Positions 24,625 through 33,473 of a stretch of DNA of 60,058 nt are shown here, in pieces. A model generated the notes under the pieces. That model was given only the letters and a program-made list of their open reading frames with translations. It ran no database searches and had not been told where the DNA came from. The position numbers were made by a program, and so were the translations under genes. The stretch is from Dehalococcoidia bacterium (GTDB lineage Bacteria; Chloroflexota; Dehalococcoidia; UBA2979), in NCBI GenBank assembly GCA_029941115.1, contig JAPYRK010000013.1:1-60058 (forward strand), read 5' to 3'. Positions within the stretch are counted from its first letter, which is position 1, and each line of letters opens with the position of its first letter.

Positions 24625-25368
24625 ATGTCAGGTGCGGACGATATAGGCCCTTATGTAGAACTCGATCGAGACGAATCGGGTGTGTACACGGTCACGTTAA
24701 ATCGCCCCAACCGAATAAACGCCATCAATCTTGCGATGCGCGATGAGTTATGGCAGATATTTCTATTGCTTAGAGATGATCCGACAGCTAAATGTGCGAT
24801 CTTGAGAGGCGCGGGGATAAAGGGATTTTCTGCTGGTGCAGATATATCAGAATTTGGAAGTTCTCCTTCGTTACTTGAGTCACGTGAGGCTCGTTTAAAT
24901 CGAGATTTATGGGGATTAATGGCAGAACTAGATATACCCTTGATAAGCGTGTTGCATGGATTTACTTATGGTGCCGGATTAGAAATGTCTCTCTACTGCG
25001 ATCTTAGAGTGGCCTCAGAAGAGAGTCAGTTTGCTTTGCCTGAAGTGACGCTTGGCTATATTCCATCAGCTGGAGGAACCCAAACAATCTCACGCCATCT
25101 TAAGCACTCAGACGCGGCACTTATGGCGATTTCTGGTCTGCCCATCAGTGCTGCGGATGCGTACTTGAAAGGACTAGTTCATCAAGTTGTTCCAAAGGAA
25201 AAATTAGATAACGTTGCGATTGAATGGGCTCGCCAAATGGCGGCGTATGACTCAGAGGTTGTTCGGGCGCTCAAACGGACTCTTCGAGAAGGATTTGACC
25301 TACCACTCGATGCAGCCGTCTCGGCAGAAAAAATTCAGTCTGCGAATATTGTTGCTAGGACTCAGTGA
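24625..25368 (+). CDS. enoyl-CoA hydratase/isomerase
   Basis: ATG 24625 gives 247 residues; an in-frame upstream ATG at 24544 overlaps the small gene and is less likely. Crotonase motifs are complete: TVTLNRPNRINAIN, FSAGADISEFG (oxyanion hole), GFTYGAGLEMSLYCDLRVASE, FALPEVTLGYIPSAGGTQ (catalytic Glu region) and GLPISAADAYLKGLV. Likely hydrates or isomerises an enoyl-CoA in acyl or aromatic degradation. Confidence 0.9.
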   Translation: MSGADDIGPYVELDRDESGVYTVTLNRPNRINAINLAMRDELWQIFLLLRDDPTAKCAILRGAGIKGFSAGADISEFGSSPSLLESREARLNRDLWGLMAELDIPLISVLHGFTYGAGLEMSLYCDLRVASEESQFALPEVTLGYIPSAGGTQTISRHLKHSDAALMAISGLPISAADAYLKGLVHQVVPKEKLDNVAIEWARQMAAYDSEVVRALKRTLREGFDLPLDAAVSAEKIQSANIVARTQ

Positions 25369-25386
25369 AATAGCGAGCTAGGTTAT

Positions 25387-25884
25387 ATGCATATGAGTAA
25401 ATTATCTAAATTATCTTTGGGTCCGTCGGCCTTGCTTGTTACGTCATTCTTTTTTATTGGGGTGGTATTTTGGGGCCTATTCAATGAGACGGAAATCGTT
25501 GTTAAGTATGTTGACGCCGGACCGGTAGACAGATTTGCTATAGGTCAAGTGGATCAGGTGGATGATTTGCCACTTTACGTTATCGGCTTAGAGAATGGAA
25601 CCCTTCGGGCGATAGATACGCGTTTAGAGGGAAGCTCTTGTTTGGCGAATTGGATGCCTGATGATCCGCGCGGTAGAAACATTAACTATCAAGCAAGTTA
25701 TGGTGTGTTTGAAGATACCTGTTCTGAAAAAATATGGGCAGCTGCTGGTCATGCTATTGGCGGAGATACTCCGTTACGTACCCCTCATTTAGAGCCGAGG
25801 CCTGGAGTAGATGGGAAACAGCATATTTTTGTTGAATTTATTATCTTAGATGACTTTGCATCGGATGAGAAATCCAAAAAATAG
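25387..25884 (+). CDS. membrane-anchored protein, possibly Rieske-like without cluster ligands
   Basis: The 165-residue protein has one N-terminal membrane segment (about 14-34, ALLVTSFFFIGVVFWGLF) and an extracytoplasmic domain. The segment GTLRAIDTRLEGSSCLANW, then FEDTCSEKIWAAAGHAIGGD and TPLRTPHLEPRP, has the rhythm of Rieske domains (C-x-H ... C-x-x-H, then G-PAPRPL) but only lone Cys residues and no CxH pairs. Either it is a degenerate Rieske fold or an unrelated domain. It lies 18 nt after the hydratase, before the sulfurtransferase. Confidence 0.6.
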   Translation: MHMSKLSKLSLGPSALLVTSFFFIGVVFWGLFNETEIVVKYVDAGPVDRFAIGQVDQVDDLPLYVIGLENGTLRAIDTRLEGSSCLANWMPDDPRGRNINYQASYGVFEDTCSEKIWAAAGHAIGGDTPLRTPHLEPRPGVDGKQHIFVEFIILDDFASDEKSKK

Positions 25885-25971
25885 TGATAGATTAAAGAAC
25901 TTCATTCGTAGCAATGTAGGAAGTTAGAATGACAGAATGATGGGCTTTGCAAATCCAGTACGGAGTATATA

Positions 25972-26793
25972 ATGACAACTGAAACAAATTCTTCAATGCT
26001 TGTGACTACTGATTGGTTGGCGAGTCGGTTGGAAAATCCTGATTTTGTGCTGATTGATGCAGGTGAAGCCGATGCTTATAGACGCGCCCATATACCGGGT
26101 GCGGTTGGAGTACCTCATCCTTATTTGAAAGGTAGAGGGAGTGATTTGGTCATGGATGCCGGCGATTTTGAGAAACTTGCTCAGCGATGGGGCATTTCTA
26201 ATGAAACACCTGTAGTCATCTATGATGACAATGCTTCACTTCATGCAGCACGTGTATGGTGGGTTTTTCAATATTTTGGTCATTCCAATGTCAGAGTCGT
26301 TGATGGAGGTTTTAACGCTTGGCTTGATGAAGAGAGACCGATTACTTCAAAGAGCCCAAGGCCTGAGACTGGGTCTTTCAGTGCATCTGTTCAGTCAGAA
26401 CAGGTATGTCTGATCGGAGAGTTGAAAGATCGAGTGAATTCAGAATCAGCACCGGCTATTTGGGATACCCGCTCGGACGCAGAGTGGGAGGGCACCGAGA
26501 CACGCGGTAATGATCGCAGTGGTCGGGTTCCCGGAGCAATTCATCTTGAGTGGCGTCATCTTATGCAGGGCCCTCCAGCCAGACGATTTAAACCGCTTGA
26601 AGAAATCAGAAGTGCCTTGGTAGGCGCTGGACTTGATCCAGATGGTGAAACAGTCACCTATTGCCAGTCCGGTATACGAGGAGCGTTTGGTCATTTTATA
26701 CTGGCGCTTCTTGGGAACGAGTCAGTGCGGAACTATGATGGTTCTATGTCAGAGTGGACAGGTGATCCAAGTGCTCCACTGGTGCTGGGGTAA
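25972..26793 (+). CDS. sulfurtransferase, two rhodanese domains
   Basis: The 273-residue protein has an inactive N-terminal rhodanese domain (VLIDAGEADAYRRAHIPGAV) and an active C-terminal one with the persulfide Cys in VTYCQSGIRGAFGHF. CQSGIR sits between the CRKGVT loop of thiosulfate and the CGSGVT loop of mercaptopyruvate enzymes, so the donor cannot be told. It acts in the cytoplasm to transfer sulfane sulfur to cyanide or thiols. Confidence 0.9.
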   Translation: MTTETNSSMLVTTDWLASRLENPDFVLIDAGEADAYRRAHIPGAVGVPHPYLKGRGSDLVMDAGDFEKLAQRWGISNETPVVIYDDNASLHAARVWWVFQYFGHSNVRVVDGGFNAWLDEERPITSKSPRPETGSFSASVQSEQVCLIGELKDRVNSESAPAIWDTRSDAEWEGTETRGNDRSGRVPGAIHLEWRHLMQGPPARRFKPLEEIRSALVGAGLDPDGETVTYCQSGIRGAFGHFILALLGNESVRNYDGSMSEWTGDPSAPLVLG

Positions 26794-26799
26794 CTTGGA

Positions 26800-27720
26800 T
26801 TAAATCTTATATTTTAGCCAAGTAACTGTCTTGGTGAGTCCGCTTTGAAGGTCGGTTTTGGGCGTCCATCCCCAGAGTTGTTGCGCTTTTTCACTTGACA
26901 GAGCTGATCTGGCGACATCGCCTGAGCGAGCCGCCTGGTAGATCGGCAGTTTGCTGTATCCAGTGATTTCTTTAAGTGCCTTAAATATTTGGTTGGTACT
27001 TGTTTCGATACCAGTTCCGGCTAGGTAGAGACCCGGATCTTCTACACCCGCTTTTATCAAGATGTCCACTATGTCATCTACGAAAATATAGTCGCGGGTA
27101 TCTTCACCGGTTCCAAATATTGTTACAGCTTCATTAGCGAGCATAAGTGCACCAAATATAGCGACTACTCCGGCTTCGCCTAAATGGCTTTGTTCGGGTC
27201 CATATATATTTGCGGGTCGAATAATAGATACCTGTGTGTTGGAAGGGTTCGTGAGTACACGGATATAATTTTCTACTGCTAATTTTGACACTCCGTATAT
27301 TGACTGCGGATTCTGAGCAGTGTGCTCTGTATATGGCGGTGGAGATTCTTCCCCATACATAGCACCGCCAGTTGATGTAAAGACCAGACGCGGTGTTTCA
27401 AGGTCGGTGACTATTTGAGTAAGCCCAACAGATGCCTCAACGTTCTGAATCACGTCTGCTATCGGCTCTCTTGCAGACACGGCCACAGATGTTTGAGCCG
27501 CTAAGTGGAAGACTATGTCAGGTTTGACCTTCGTTAGAATCGATCGTATTTTTTCAAAATCTCTTAGATCTTCGGTAAATTCGGTCCAGTGAGTTGGCGG
27601 CTGGGTTCGTTTGCTCTGGTCTATACCGGTGACGTTGTATCCTTCTTGAACTAGCTGCTCAATCAGGTGTCCAGCGACAAATCCTGTTGAGCCAGTCACA
27701 ATTGCTGATCTATTTGTCAC
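26800..27720 (-). CDS. NAD-dependent epimerase/dehydratase (extended SDR)
   Basis: The 306-residue extended SDR has IVTGSTGFVAGHLIEQLVQ (NAD loop), VFHLAAQTSVAVSA, and the catalytic YGVSKLAVENYIR with Tyr and Lys, plus SIIRPANIYGP and the substrate loop DTRDYIFVDDIVD. UDP-glucose 4-epimerase and dTDP-glucose 4,6-dehydratase-like proteins share these. No sugar gene cluster surrounds it, so the nucleotide sugar is not known. It is convergent with the sulfurtransferase. Confidence 0.9.
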   Translation of the reverse strand: MTNRSAIVTGSTGFVAGHLIEQLVQEGYNVTGIDQSKRTQPPTHWTEFTEDLRDFEKIRSILTKVKPDIVFHLAAQTSVAVSAREPIADVIQNVEASVGLTQIVTDLETPRLVFTSTGGAMYGEESPPPYTEHTAQNPQSIYGVSKLAVENYIRVLTNPSNTQVSIIRPANIYGPEQSHLGEAGVVAIFGALMLANEAVTIFGTGEDTRDYIFVDDIVDILIKAGVEDPGLYLAGTGIETSTNQIFKALKEITGYSKLPIYQAARSGDVARSALSSEKAQQLWGWTPKTDLQSGLTKTVTWLKYKI

Positions 27721-27826
27721 TATCTACCTACTTACTTGATGTTCTTGATGCTTGTAATTTTAGTGCTTCTAACCTTTCGTTCAAAATCGCGAGAGTTAGC
27801 CGGAACGAGATCAGACTTTCTTGTAG

Positions 27827-27832
27827 TATAGT
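27827..27832 (+). promoter_or_regulatory. possible -10 box ahead of the TPP riboswitch
   Basis: TATAGT lies 18 nt before the first paired base region of the riboswitch, which would place the transcript start just ahead of it. I see no good -35 hexamer at the matching distance, so this is weak. Confidence 0.3.
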
Positions 27833-27850
27833 TAACACATTAGTAGAAAA

Positions 27851-27945
27851 TTCCCGCTGGGGGGGCCGTTACTGGCTGAGATTCTTGTTAATCAAGGACA
27901 ACCCCGAGAACCTGAACTCGGTAATTCGAGCGGAGGAAAGCGGCA
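27851..27945 (+). promoter_or_regulatory. TPP riboswitch (THI element)
   Basis: The conserved thi-box strings are in order: GGCTGAGA (27874-27881), ACCC (27901-27904), GAACCTGA (27908-27915) and CGGAGGAAAG (27931-27940). P1 can close with CCGCT (27854-27858) against AGCGG (27939-27943). It sits in the 340-nt gap between the epimerase and the thiamine-transport genes, about 115 nt before MTH1187. TPP binding would repress the downstream operon. The expression platform is not clear; a GCAC/GTGC hairpin followed by CTTTT near 27953-27976 could be a terminator. Confidence 0.9.
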
Positions 27946-28060
27946 AGACATCGCACTCGAGATTAGGGTGCCTTTTGATCTCGCCACGAATCTCACACCG
28001 AAAATCACCGCCTCAGGATTTGCTTCTCCATCGGGGCTAAATGGAGAGAGGTTATTTGCA

Positions 28061-28360
28061 ATGGTCGTTGAAATTCAGGTCACACCAAAGCCATCGGGAA
28101 CCGACGAGAATGAATACGTGTTTGTTGAAGCGGCTATAGCTGCACTTGAAGACTCGGGACTCAATCATGAGGTTAGAGCCTTAGGGACTACCTTTGAGGG
28201 CGATGCGGATGTCGCATGGAGAGTAATTCGACAAAAGGTTGAAAAAACTCTTGCATCAGCTGCAGATTCAACACTTACTCATATAAAAGTCGCTTATATC
28301 CCACGTGATATGAAGTCTCTTACATGGGAATTTAGGCAACCCGATAGCGATAATAAGTGA
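28061..28360 (+). CDS. MTH1187/YkoF-family thiamine-binding protein
   Basis: ATG 28061, preceded by GGAGAGAGG, gives a 99-residue protein starting VVEIQVTPKPSG. The family signature continues with VFVEAAIAALEDSG, EVRALGTTFEGDAD and a VKVAYI-like strand (HIKVAYIPRD). These small ferredoxin-like-fold proteins bind thiamine or its pyrimidine part and are often regulated by TPP riboswitches. A longer frame from 27968 runs into the riboswitch leader and is rejected. The stop overlaps the permease start (GTGA). Confidence 0.9.
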   Translation: MVVEIQVTPKPSGTDENEYVFVEAAIAALEDSGLNHEVRALGTTFEGDADVAWRVIRQKVEKTLASAADSTLTHIKVAYIPRDMKSLTWEFRQPDSDNK

Positions 28361-29142
28361 GTAGCAGTATGAGACAGGTAAATAATATTTTCCCCTCATT
28401 TTTGGTCATTGTTTCGACGGTTGTTTTTTGGGAATTAGCGGTTGGGTTTTGGGATATTCCTCACGGAATTTTGCCAGCACCGAGTCAGATCATGGGTGAG
28501 GCTGTGCGTCTTCGGAGCGTTTTGTTGGGTCATGCCCTAACAACTCTTACTGAAGCGCTGGCAGGTTTAATTCTGGCGATTTTTGTCGGCGGGGTGGTAG
28601 GCGCACTTATTTCAAGCTTTGGCTTCATCCGACGGGCATTCTTACCAATTCTCGTTATTACACAGAATATTCCGATGATGGTGTTAGCTCCCTTAATTGT
28701 TGTGTGGTTTGGTTTTGGTATTCAACCCAAGATTGGAATAGTAACGCTAGTTTGTTTTTTTCCAATCGCTGTCAATACGGCGGATGCGTTGATGAGATCT
28801 GACCAAGAATTGCTTGAATTACTTAAGTCGATGGGTGCTACACGCTGGCAATTAATGAGATTGGTGCGAATCCCTGAGGCGCTTCCAGCTTTTTTTTCTG
28901 GGCTCCAGATTGCAGCAACTTACGCAATTCTTGGAGCTGTATTTAGCGAGTTTGCCGGGGGTACTTCGGGTTTGTGGTTGTTCATTGGTCGCTCGCAGCG
29001 AGCTTACCGTACAGATCAAATGTTTGTAGCCGTCGTGTTAATAGCGCTTTTAAGTATTTGTTTATTTTTGCTGGTTCGCTGGCTTGCTCGGATAGCTATG
29101 CCTTGGCATATTTCGGAAAGCCAAATGTATTCGGATGAGTAA
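28357..29142 (+). CDS. ABC transporter permease, thiamine-precursor (ThiX-like/SsuC family)
   Basis: The 261-residue protein has about six membrane segments and the BPD permease EAA loop (LLELLKSMGATRWQLMRLVR, then IPEALPAFFSGLQIAATYAI). GTG 28357 overlaps the MTH1187 stop; ATG 28369 is a four-codon-shorter alternative. Its closest group carries taurine, nitrate or thiamine pyrimidine precursors. The TPP riboswitch and the ThiY-like binding protein point to hydroxymethylpyrimidine or formylaminopyrimidine uptake. Confidence 0.9.
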   Translation: MSSSMRQVNNIFPSFLVIVSTVVFWELAVGFWDIPHGILPAPSQIMGEAVRLRSVLLGHALTTLTEALAGLILAIFVGGVVGALISSFGFIRRAFLPILVITQNIPMMVLAPLIVVWFGFGIQPKIGIVTLVCFFPIAVNTADALMRSDQELLELLKSMGATRWQLMRLVRIPEALPAFFSGLQIAATYAILGAVFSEFAGGTSGLWLFIGRSQRAYRTDQMFVAVVLIALLSICLFLLVRWLARIAMPWHISESQMYSDE

Positions 29143-29180
29143 AAGAAAACTGGTATGAAATCAACGAGAGGATGTGAGTA

Positions 29181-30182
29181 ATGAATATCAAGAAAAGAGC
29201 GACACTCTTTGCGGGTTTGCTTTTCATGTTGACGTTGGGACTGACTGCATGCGGTGGCAGCGATGCCCCGAAGGGAATGCGTGAAGTAACACTTATGCTC
29301 GATTGGACGCCGAATACTAATCATGCAGGTATCTATCTAGCCAAACATAAAGGTTGGTTCGAAGATGAAGGAATTAACCTGACTATTATTGAACCAGCTC
29401 AGGTCGGAGTTGAAGCAGCCGTAGGAGCAGGTACTGCGCACTTTGGTTTCTCATATTCCGAGTATTTGCTTCCTGCGCGTAATGCGGGTGTTACGGTCTT
29501 ATCAGTAGCGGCAGTGCTGCCTCACAATGATTCCAGCCTTATGTTGTTGGGATCAACCGGAGTTACACGACCACGAGAGTTGGAAGGCAAGTCGTACGGA
29601 GGTTGGGGTGGTGCTCTTGAAACGCATCTCGTCAAAACCTTAGTGACTTGTGACGGCGGCGACGCAAGCACACTTGAGTTTGTGGAAGTTGGTAATGTCC
29701 CCGCTGTAGAGAGCATGGAGGCTGGCAGATTTGATTTTGTGTGGGAGTTTGAGGGCTGGGGTGTAATTCGGTCCAGAGAACTTCTTGGCCGCGATGTGGC
29801 GACTCTTAGATTCATTGATTACTTAAACTGTATTCCAGACTGGTATACGCCGATTTTGATAACGGGCGACTCGTTAGCGGCGAATAATCCAGAGCTAGTG
29901 AAAGATTTTTTGAAGGTCGCAAGCAAGGGTTATAACGAAGCCATGAAGAGTCCGAGTGACTCTGCGGAGGCTTTGCTGGCGTTGGCGCCAGAACTCGATT
30001 CGACCTTGGTGAAGCTTGCCACTGACTACCATGCAGATAAATATCGCGACGGTGACACAGCGTGGGGTATTCAAGACGAATCGGTGTGGCAACGCTTCGC
30101 TAAATTTCTTTTAGAGGCTGAATATTTGGAGCAAGCACCAGATTTGGCAAGCACATGGACGAATGAATTTCTTCCGGACTAA
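29181..30182 (+). CDS. NMT1/THI5-like (ThiY-type) substrate-binding lipoprotein
   Basis: The 333-residue protein has a lipoprotein signal ending LGLTACGGSD and the family opening VTLMLDWTPNTNHAGIYLAK, then GWFEDEGINLTIIEP and FGFSYSEYLLPARNAG. NMT1/THI5-like periplasmic proteins bind pyrimidine precursors of thiamine. It sits between the permease and the ATPase of the same TPP-controlled operon, so thiamine-precursor uptake is well supported. Confidence 0.9.
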   Translation: MNIKKRATLFAGLLFMLTLGLTACGGSDAPKGMREVTLMLDWTPNTNHAGIYLAKHKGWFEDEGINLTIIEPAQVGVEAAVGAGTAHFGFSYSEYLLPARNAGVTVLSVAAVLPHNDSSLMLLGSTGVTRPRELEGKSYGGWGGALETHLVKTLVTCDGGDASTLEFVEVGNVPAVESMEAGRFDFVWEFEGWGVIRSRELLGRDVATLRFIDYLNCIPDWYTPILITGDSLAANNPELVKDFLKVASKGYNEAMKSPSDSAEALLALAPELDSTLVKLATDYHADKYRDGDTAWGIQDESVWQRFAKFLLEAEYLEQAPDLASTWTNEFLPD

Positions 30183-30185
30183 TAT

Positions 30186-30953
30186 ATGAATGTTATAGAT
30201 GTCCGGGGATTGACTCATCAATTTAATCGAAATAGCGGAGGAGGACGCGCACCCGCTATTTTGGCGATTAAAGGTCTCTCTTTTTCAGTTATGGAGGGTG
30301 AATTCGTGGCCGTTGTTGGTCCAAGCGGGTGTGGCAAGAGTACGCTACTTCGTATCTTGTCAGGGTTAATTCACCCAACTGAAGGTGAGGTTTTTATCAA
30401 AGGTCAGAAGCTCGCCGATTCGAACCCGATTGCCTACATGCCTCAACGAGATCTTTTGTTACCTTGGCTGAATGTCCAGAAGAATGCGACGCTAGGAGCG
30501 AGACTATCCGGAGTGAGTAAAGCAGAAATTCAATCGAAGTTACCGCATTTGTTCAGACAATTTGGATTGGATGGCTTCCAAGAATCGTGGCCTTCCCAGT
30601 TATCAGGTGGTATGCGCCAACGACTAGCATTACTTAGGACCTTTTTGATGCCTCGAGATGTAATTCTGCTTGACGAACCATTTGGCTCTCTTGACGCAAT
30701 CACTCGCCGCGATATGCAGAACTGGCTTCAAGGAGTTTTGGATTCAGACCAGAGATCAGTGTTGCTTGTCACGCATGACGTGGATGAGGCGCTAATGTTG
30801 GCAGATCGTGTACTTGTTATGACAAATCGCCCGGGCAAAATTCTGAAGGAGGTTAGAGTTGAATTTCCCCGTCCAAGATATACGCAAACATTAACTCTTC
30901 CAAAATTTACCGAGTTAAAGGAGTTGCTTCTGCAGAGTTTGGCCGAGGCCTAG
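30186..30953 (+). CDS. ABC transporter ATPase (ThiZ-like)
   Basis: The 255-residue ATPase has Walker A GPSGCGKST, Q-loop YMPQRDLLLPWLNV, signature LSGGMRQR, Walker B VILLDEPFGSLDA and the switch His in LLVTHDVDEA. The QRDLLLPW string is typical of the nitrate/taurine/thiamine-precursor group. It follows the binding protein by 3 nt and closes the TPP-controlled operon. Confidence 0.92.
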   Translation: MNVIDVRGLTHQFNRNSGGGRAPAILAIKGLSFSVMEGEFVAVVGPSGCGKSTLLRILSGLIHPTEGEVFIKGQKLADSNPIAYMPQRDLLLPWLNVQKNATLGARLSGVSKAEIQSKLPHLFRQFGLDGFQESWPSQLSGGMRQRLALLRTFLMPRDVILLDEPFGSLDAITRRDMQNWLQGVLDSDQRSVLLVTHDVDEALMLADRVLVMTNRPGKILKEVRVEFPRPRYTQTLTLPKFTELKELLLQSLAEA

Positions 30954-30960
30954 GGGGCGC

Positions 30961-32313
30961 TTAGGTTAGTTCCTCACAGAGTTCCATTACTTCGTTAATA
31001 TCCGAAATTGCGTCCAGTGCCATTACCGATGTATATAGTTTTTGGCTTCTCAATGACCCTACTAGCACTTCTGTCAGCCGCTGGTATTTTTGTTCTAGAT
31101 CGATATCACTGAGTGGGTTGGAAGGTGATCCTGTCGCGTGCTTAACTTCCACCGTGTGGATACTTCCCTGTGTGGTGGTGATAGTAGCTTCAGCTTGATC
31201 TTCCTCGTATTCAGTATTGATCGAAGCTGTTACTAGATCGCGGATATTGGCAATTTCCTCATCAAGGACTCGCTCGTCGGTAAATTGTGCGTCCGTGCCG
31301 GCACCATCAACTAATGCCGCGGCCGCGCAATGCTGAAACGAAAATTTACCGTCTAATCCAGTCATTGGTCTTGGTCGATCCATCAGTTCAAAAACCAGTG
31401 GATTCACCTTTAGATCGATACTTTTGACGTGTTCTGGCGATAACTGATTTTCTTCGCGTAGTTTAATTATGGCGTCCTGAATGGGGTGAGAAACAACTCC
31501 GTTTGCGTACGGTTTTAACCCGTTGTTTAGTAATTCCCAATCTTCGCCGAGCCTCGTGGTGAGTCTTTGGCTATCGTGGCCGTCAGGTGAATACACAGCC
31601 CACCAACCACGGCGACCGCTAAAGATGGTAGTTGGACCACTGAATCCCTTCTTAATAAGTAATGCTGAATTTACACCAGATGCCGCAGCATGCCCAGCGT
31701 GCATAGGTTTTCCAGCTGTACCAAATGTTTCACGAATGCCGGCTGATTGAGTACCAGCTAGTCCGAGTGCTTGAATGGTTTCAGTTTCACTTAAACCAAG
31801 CAGCTTTGCTGCTCCGGCTGCGGCTCCAAAAACACCTGCAGTTCCGGTAATGTGCCAGCCCATGTCATAATGCCACGGGTGGACCGACATCGCAGCGCGG
31901 CAGGCTATTTCAAGACCTATGATCCCGGCCTCTAGGACTGCAGTACCCGATGAATTCAAAGCTTGTCCCACTGCGATTACCCCTGGCCATACCGGCGCTG
32001 ATGGATGGAGTACAGTCGGAAAATGTGTGTCGTCGAAGTCTTGTAAATGAGCAAGATACCCATTGGCGAACGCTGCTTGATAAATGCTTACTTTATTTTT
32101 TTGGCTAATGATCGAGGCGCGTGGATTTCCACCTTCTTCATCGATTAAATCAAAAAGCGATGACGCTGTGGGGTGCTGTGAGGCCGATAGCGATACCGCA
32201 AGAAGATTGACAAGGGTCCGCTTAGCTTCGTGTTGAATAGTAGATTCTACAGAGCTGAGCTCGAGACTGGTGATAAATTCTGCCAGTTGTGCCTCAGGGT
32301 TAAGAGTGGACAT
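30961..32313 (-). CDS. MmgE/PrpD family protein
   Basis: The 450-residue protein has the MmgE/PrpD layout: an all-helical N-terminal domain with YLAHLQDFDDTHFPTVLHPS and GWHITGTAGVFGAAAGAAKLL, and a smaller alpha/beta lid ending in LSDIDLEQKYQRLTEVLVG. Members include 2-methylcitrate dehydratase and cis-aconitate decarboxylase; homologues in catabolic clusters act on varied hydroxy acids. The gene is convergent with the ABC ATPase and alone on its strand. Confidence 0.9.
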   Translation of the reverse strand: MSTLNPEAQLAEFITSLELSSVESTIQHEAKRTLVNLLAVSLSASQHPTASSLFDLIDEEGGNPRASIISQKNKVSIYQAAFANGYLAHLQDFDDTHFPTVLHPSAPVWPGVIAVGQALNSSGTAVLEAGIIGLEIACRAAMSVHPWHYDMGWHITGTAGVFGAAAGAAKLLGLSETETIQALGLAGTQSAGIRETFGTAGKPMHAGHAAASGVNSALLIKKGFSGPTTIFSGRRGWWAVYSPDGHDSQRLTTRLGEDWELLNNGLKPYANGVVSHPIQDAIIKLREENQLSPEHVKSIDLKVNPLVFELMDRPRPMTGLDGKFSFQHCAAAALVDGAGTDAQFTDERVLDEEIANIRDLVTASINTEYEEDQAEATITTTQGSIHTVEVKHATGSPSNPLSDIDLEQKYQRLTEVLVGSLRSQKLYTSVMALDAISDINEVMELCEELT

Positions 32314-32442
32314 TATTTACCTTTAAATATCTTCGACGTCTAAGCGAGTAGGAATAATTGTATGATGAAATTATGACCAATTATTCCATCAGCGATTATG
32401 ATCACGGTCTGTGACTAATGAATTTTATGAAAAGGTATCGTT

Positions 32443-33366
32443 ATGACTCTTGATCCGATCGCTCTAAAGTTTTTAAAAGATGCGGCTGCTTTGGGCGCGC
32501 CGCCGATTGGTGAGCTCGAGCCGGGACAGGTACGAGCTGGTATTAAGGCGTCTGGGAAGGGACCTGGTCCGGAAATATATTCCATTGAGAATATGGAAAT
32601 GGCCGGTCCAGAGGGCCCAATTCCGGTGAGAATATATCGGCCATCGGACAAGTTGAACCTTCCTGCTCTTGTATATTTCCATGGAGGAGGCTGGGTCATT
32701 GGAGATATCGACTGGAATGATGGAATGTGTCGACAGATTTCTGATCAGGCGAACTGTGTGGTAATTTCTGTTGAGTATCGTTTGGCTCCGGAAGATGTTT
32801 ATCCGGCGGCCGCGGATGACGCGTACGCTGCCACTGTCTGGGCAGTACAGAATGCAAAGCGACTAGAAATTGATGAAGAGCGAATCGCGGTTGGGGGATG
32901 GAGTGCGGGAGCCACTCTGGCCGCCGTGGTTTGCCTTATGCTGAGAGATAGAGGAGGTCCTCGAATAGTGCATCAATTATTGATATGCCCAGCTACTGAT
33001 GCTGCGATGGATACAGAGTCGTACCTCACTCGAGCCGAGGGATTTGGTTTGACTGCTGACACGATGGAGTGGTTTTGGAACCATTACGATCCGGATGGAA
33101 GGCGGGCCGAGCCGTATGCCTCACCGTTACTTGCGGATGACCTATCTCAGTTGCCGAGTGCGCACGTAATTACAGCTGACTATGATCCGCTTCGTGATGA
33201 AGGAATTGCTTATGCTGAGGCTCTGGATTTTGCCGGTGTAGATGTCATTGCTAAGAACTATGAGGGGCAAATACATACGTTCGTTCGAGAGACGGATACC
33301 TTTCGGGTGGGTGCTCAAGCTTTGACGGATGCATCAACGGTGCTCAAGAGTAAGTTTGCAGAATGA
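32443..33366 (+). CDS. alpha/beta hydrolase, hormone-sensitive-lipase family esterase
   Basis: The 307-residue protein has the HSL-family HGGGWVIGD oxyanion loop, nucleophile Ser in VGGWSAGATLAA, Asp in ITADYDPLRDEG and His in EGQIHTFVR. Family enzymes hydrolyse short-chain esters in the cytoplasm. It stands between the divergent PrpD gene and the peptide permease pair. Confidence 0.9.
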   Translation: MTLDPIALKFLKDAAALGAPPIGELEPGQVRAGIKASGKGPGPEIYSIENMEMAGPEGPIPVRIYRPSDKLNLPALVYFHGGGWVIGDIDWNDGMCRQISDQANCVVISVEYRLAPEDVYPAAADDAYAATVWAVQNAKRLEIDEERIAVGGWSAGATLAAVVCLMLRDRGGPRIVHQLLICPATDAAMDTESYLTRAEGFGLTADTMEWFWNHYDPDGRRAEPYASPLLADDLSQLPSAHVITADYDPLRDEGIAYAEALDFAGVDVIAKNYEGQIHTFVRETDTFRVGAQALTDASTVLKSKFAE

Positions 33367-33473
33367 TAATTTGCTGTGTAAATCGCTATTGTTAATTAGC
33401 TAACAGAATCGCTTTTTTTGTGCTACGCTTTCGCTTGCGATTCCTAATCATAATTCCTGCATGAGGGGGCTGA

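Noticed and set aside
27687-28040. 117-residue plus-strand ORF over the epimerase 5' end and the leader
   Set aside because: It runs through the TPP riboswitch and has no family features or Shine-Dalgarno.
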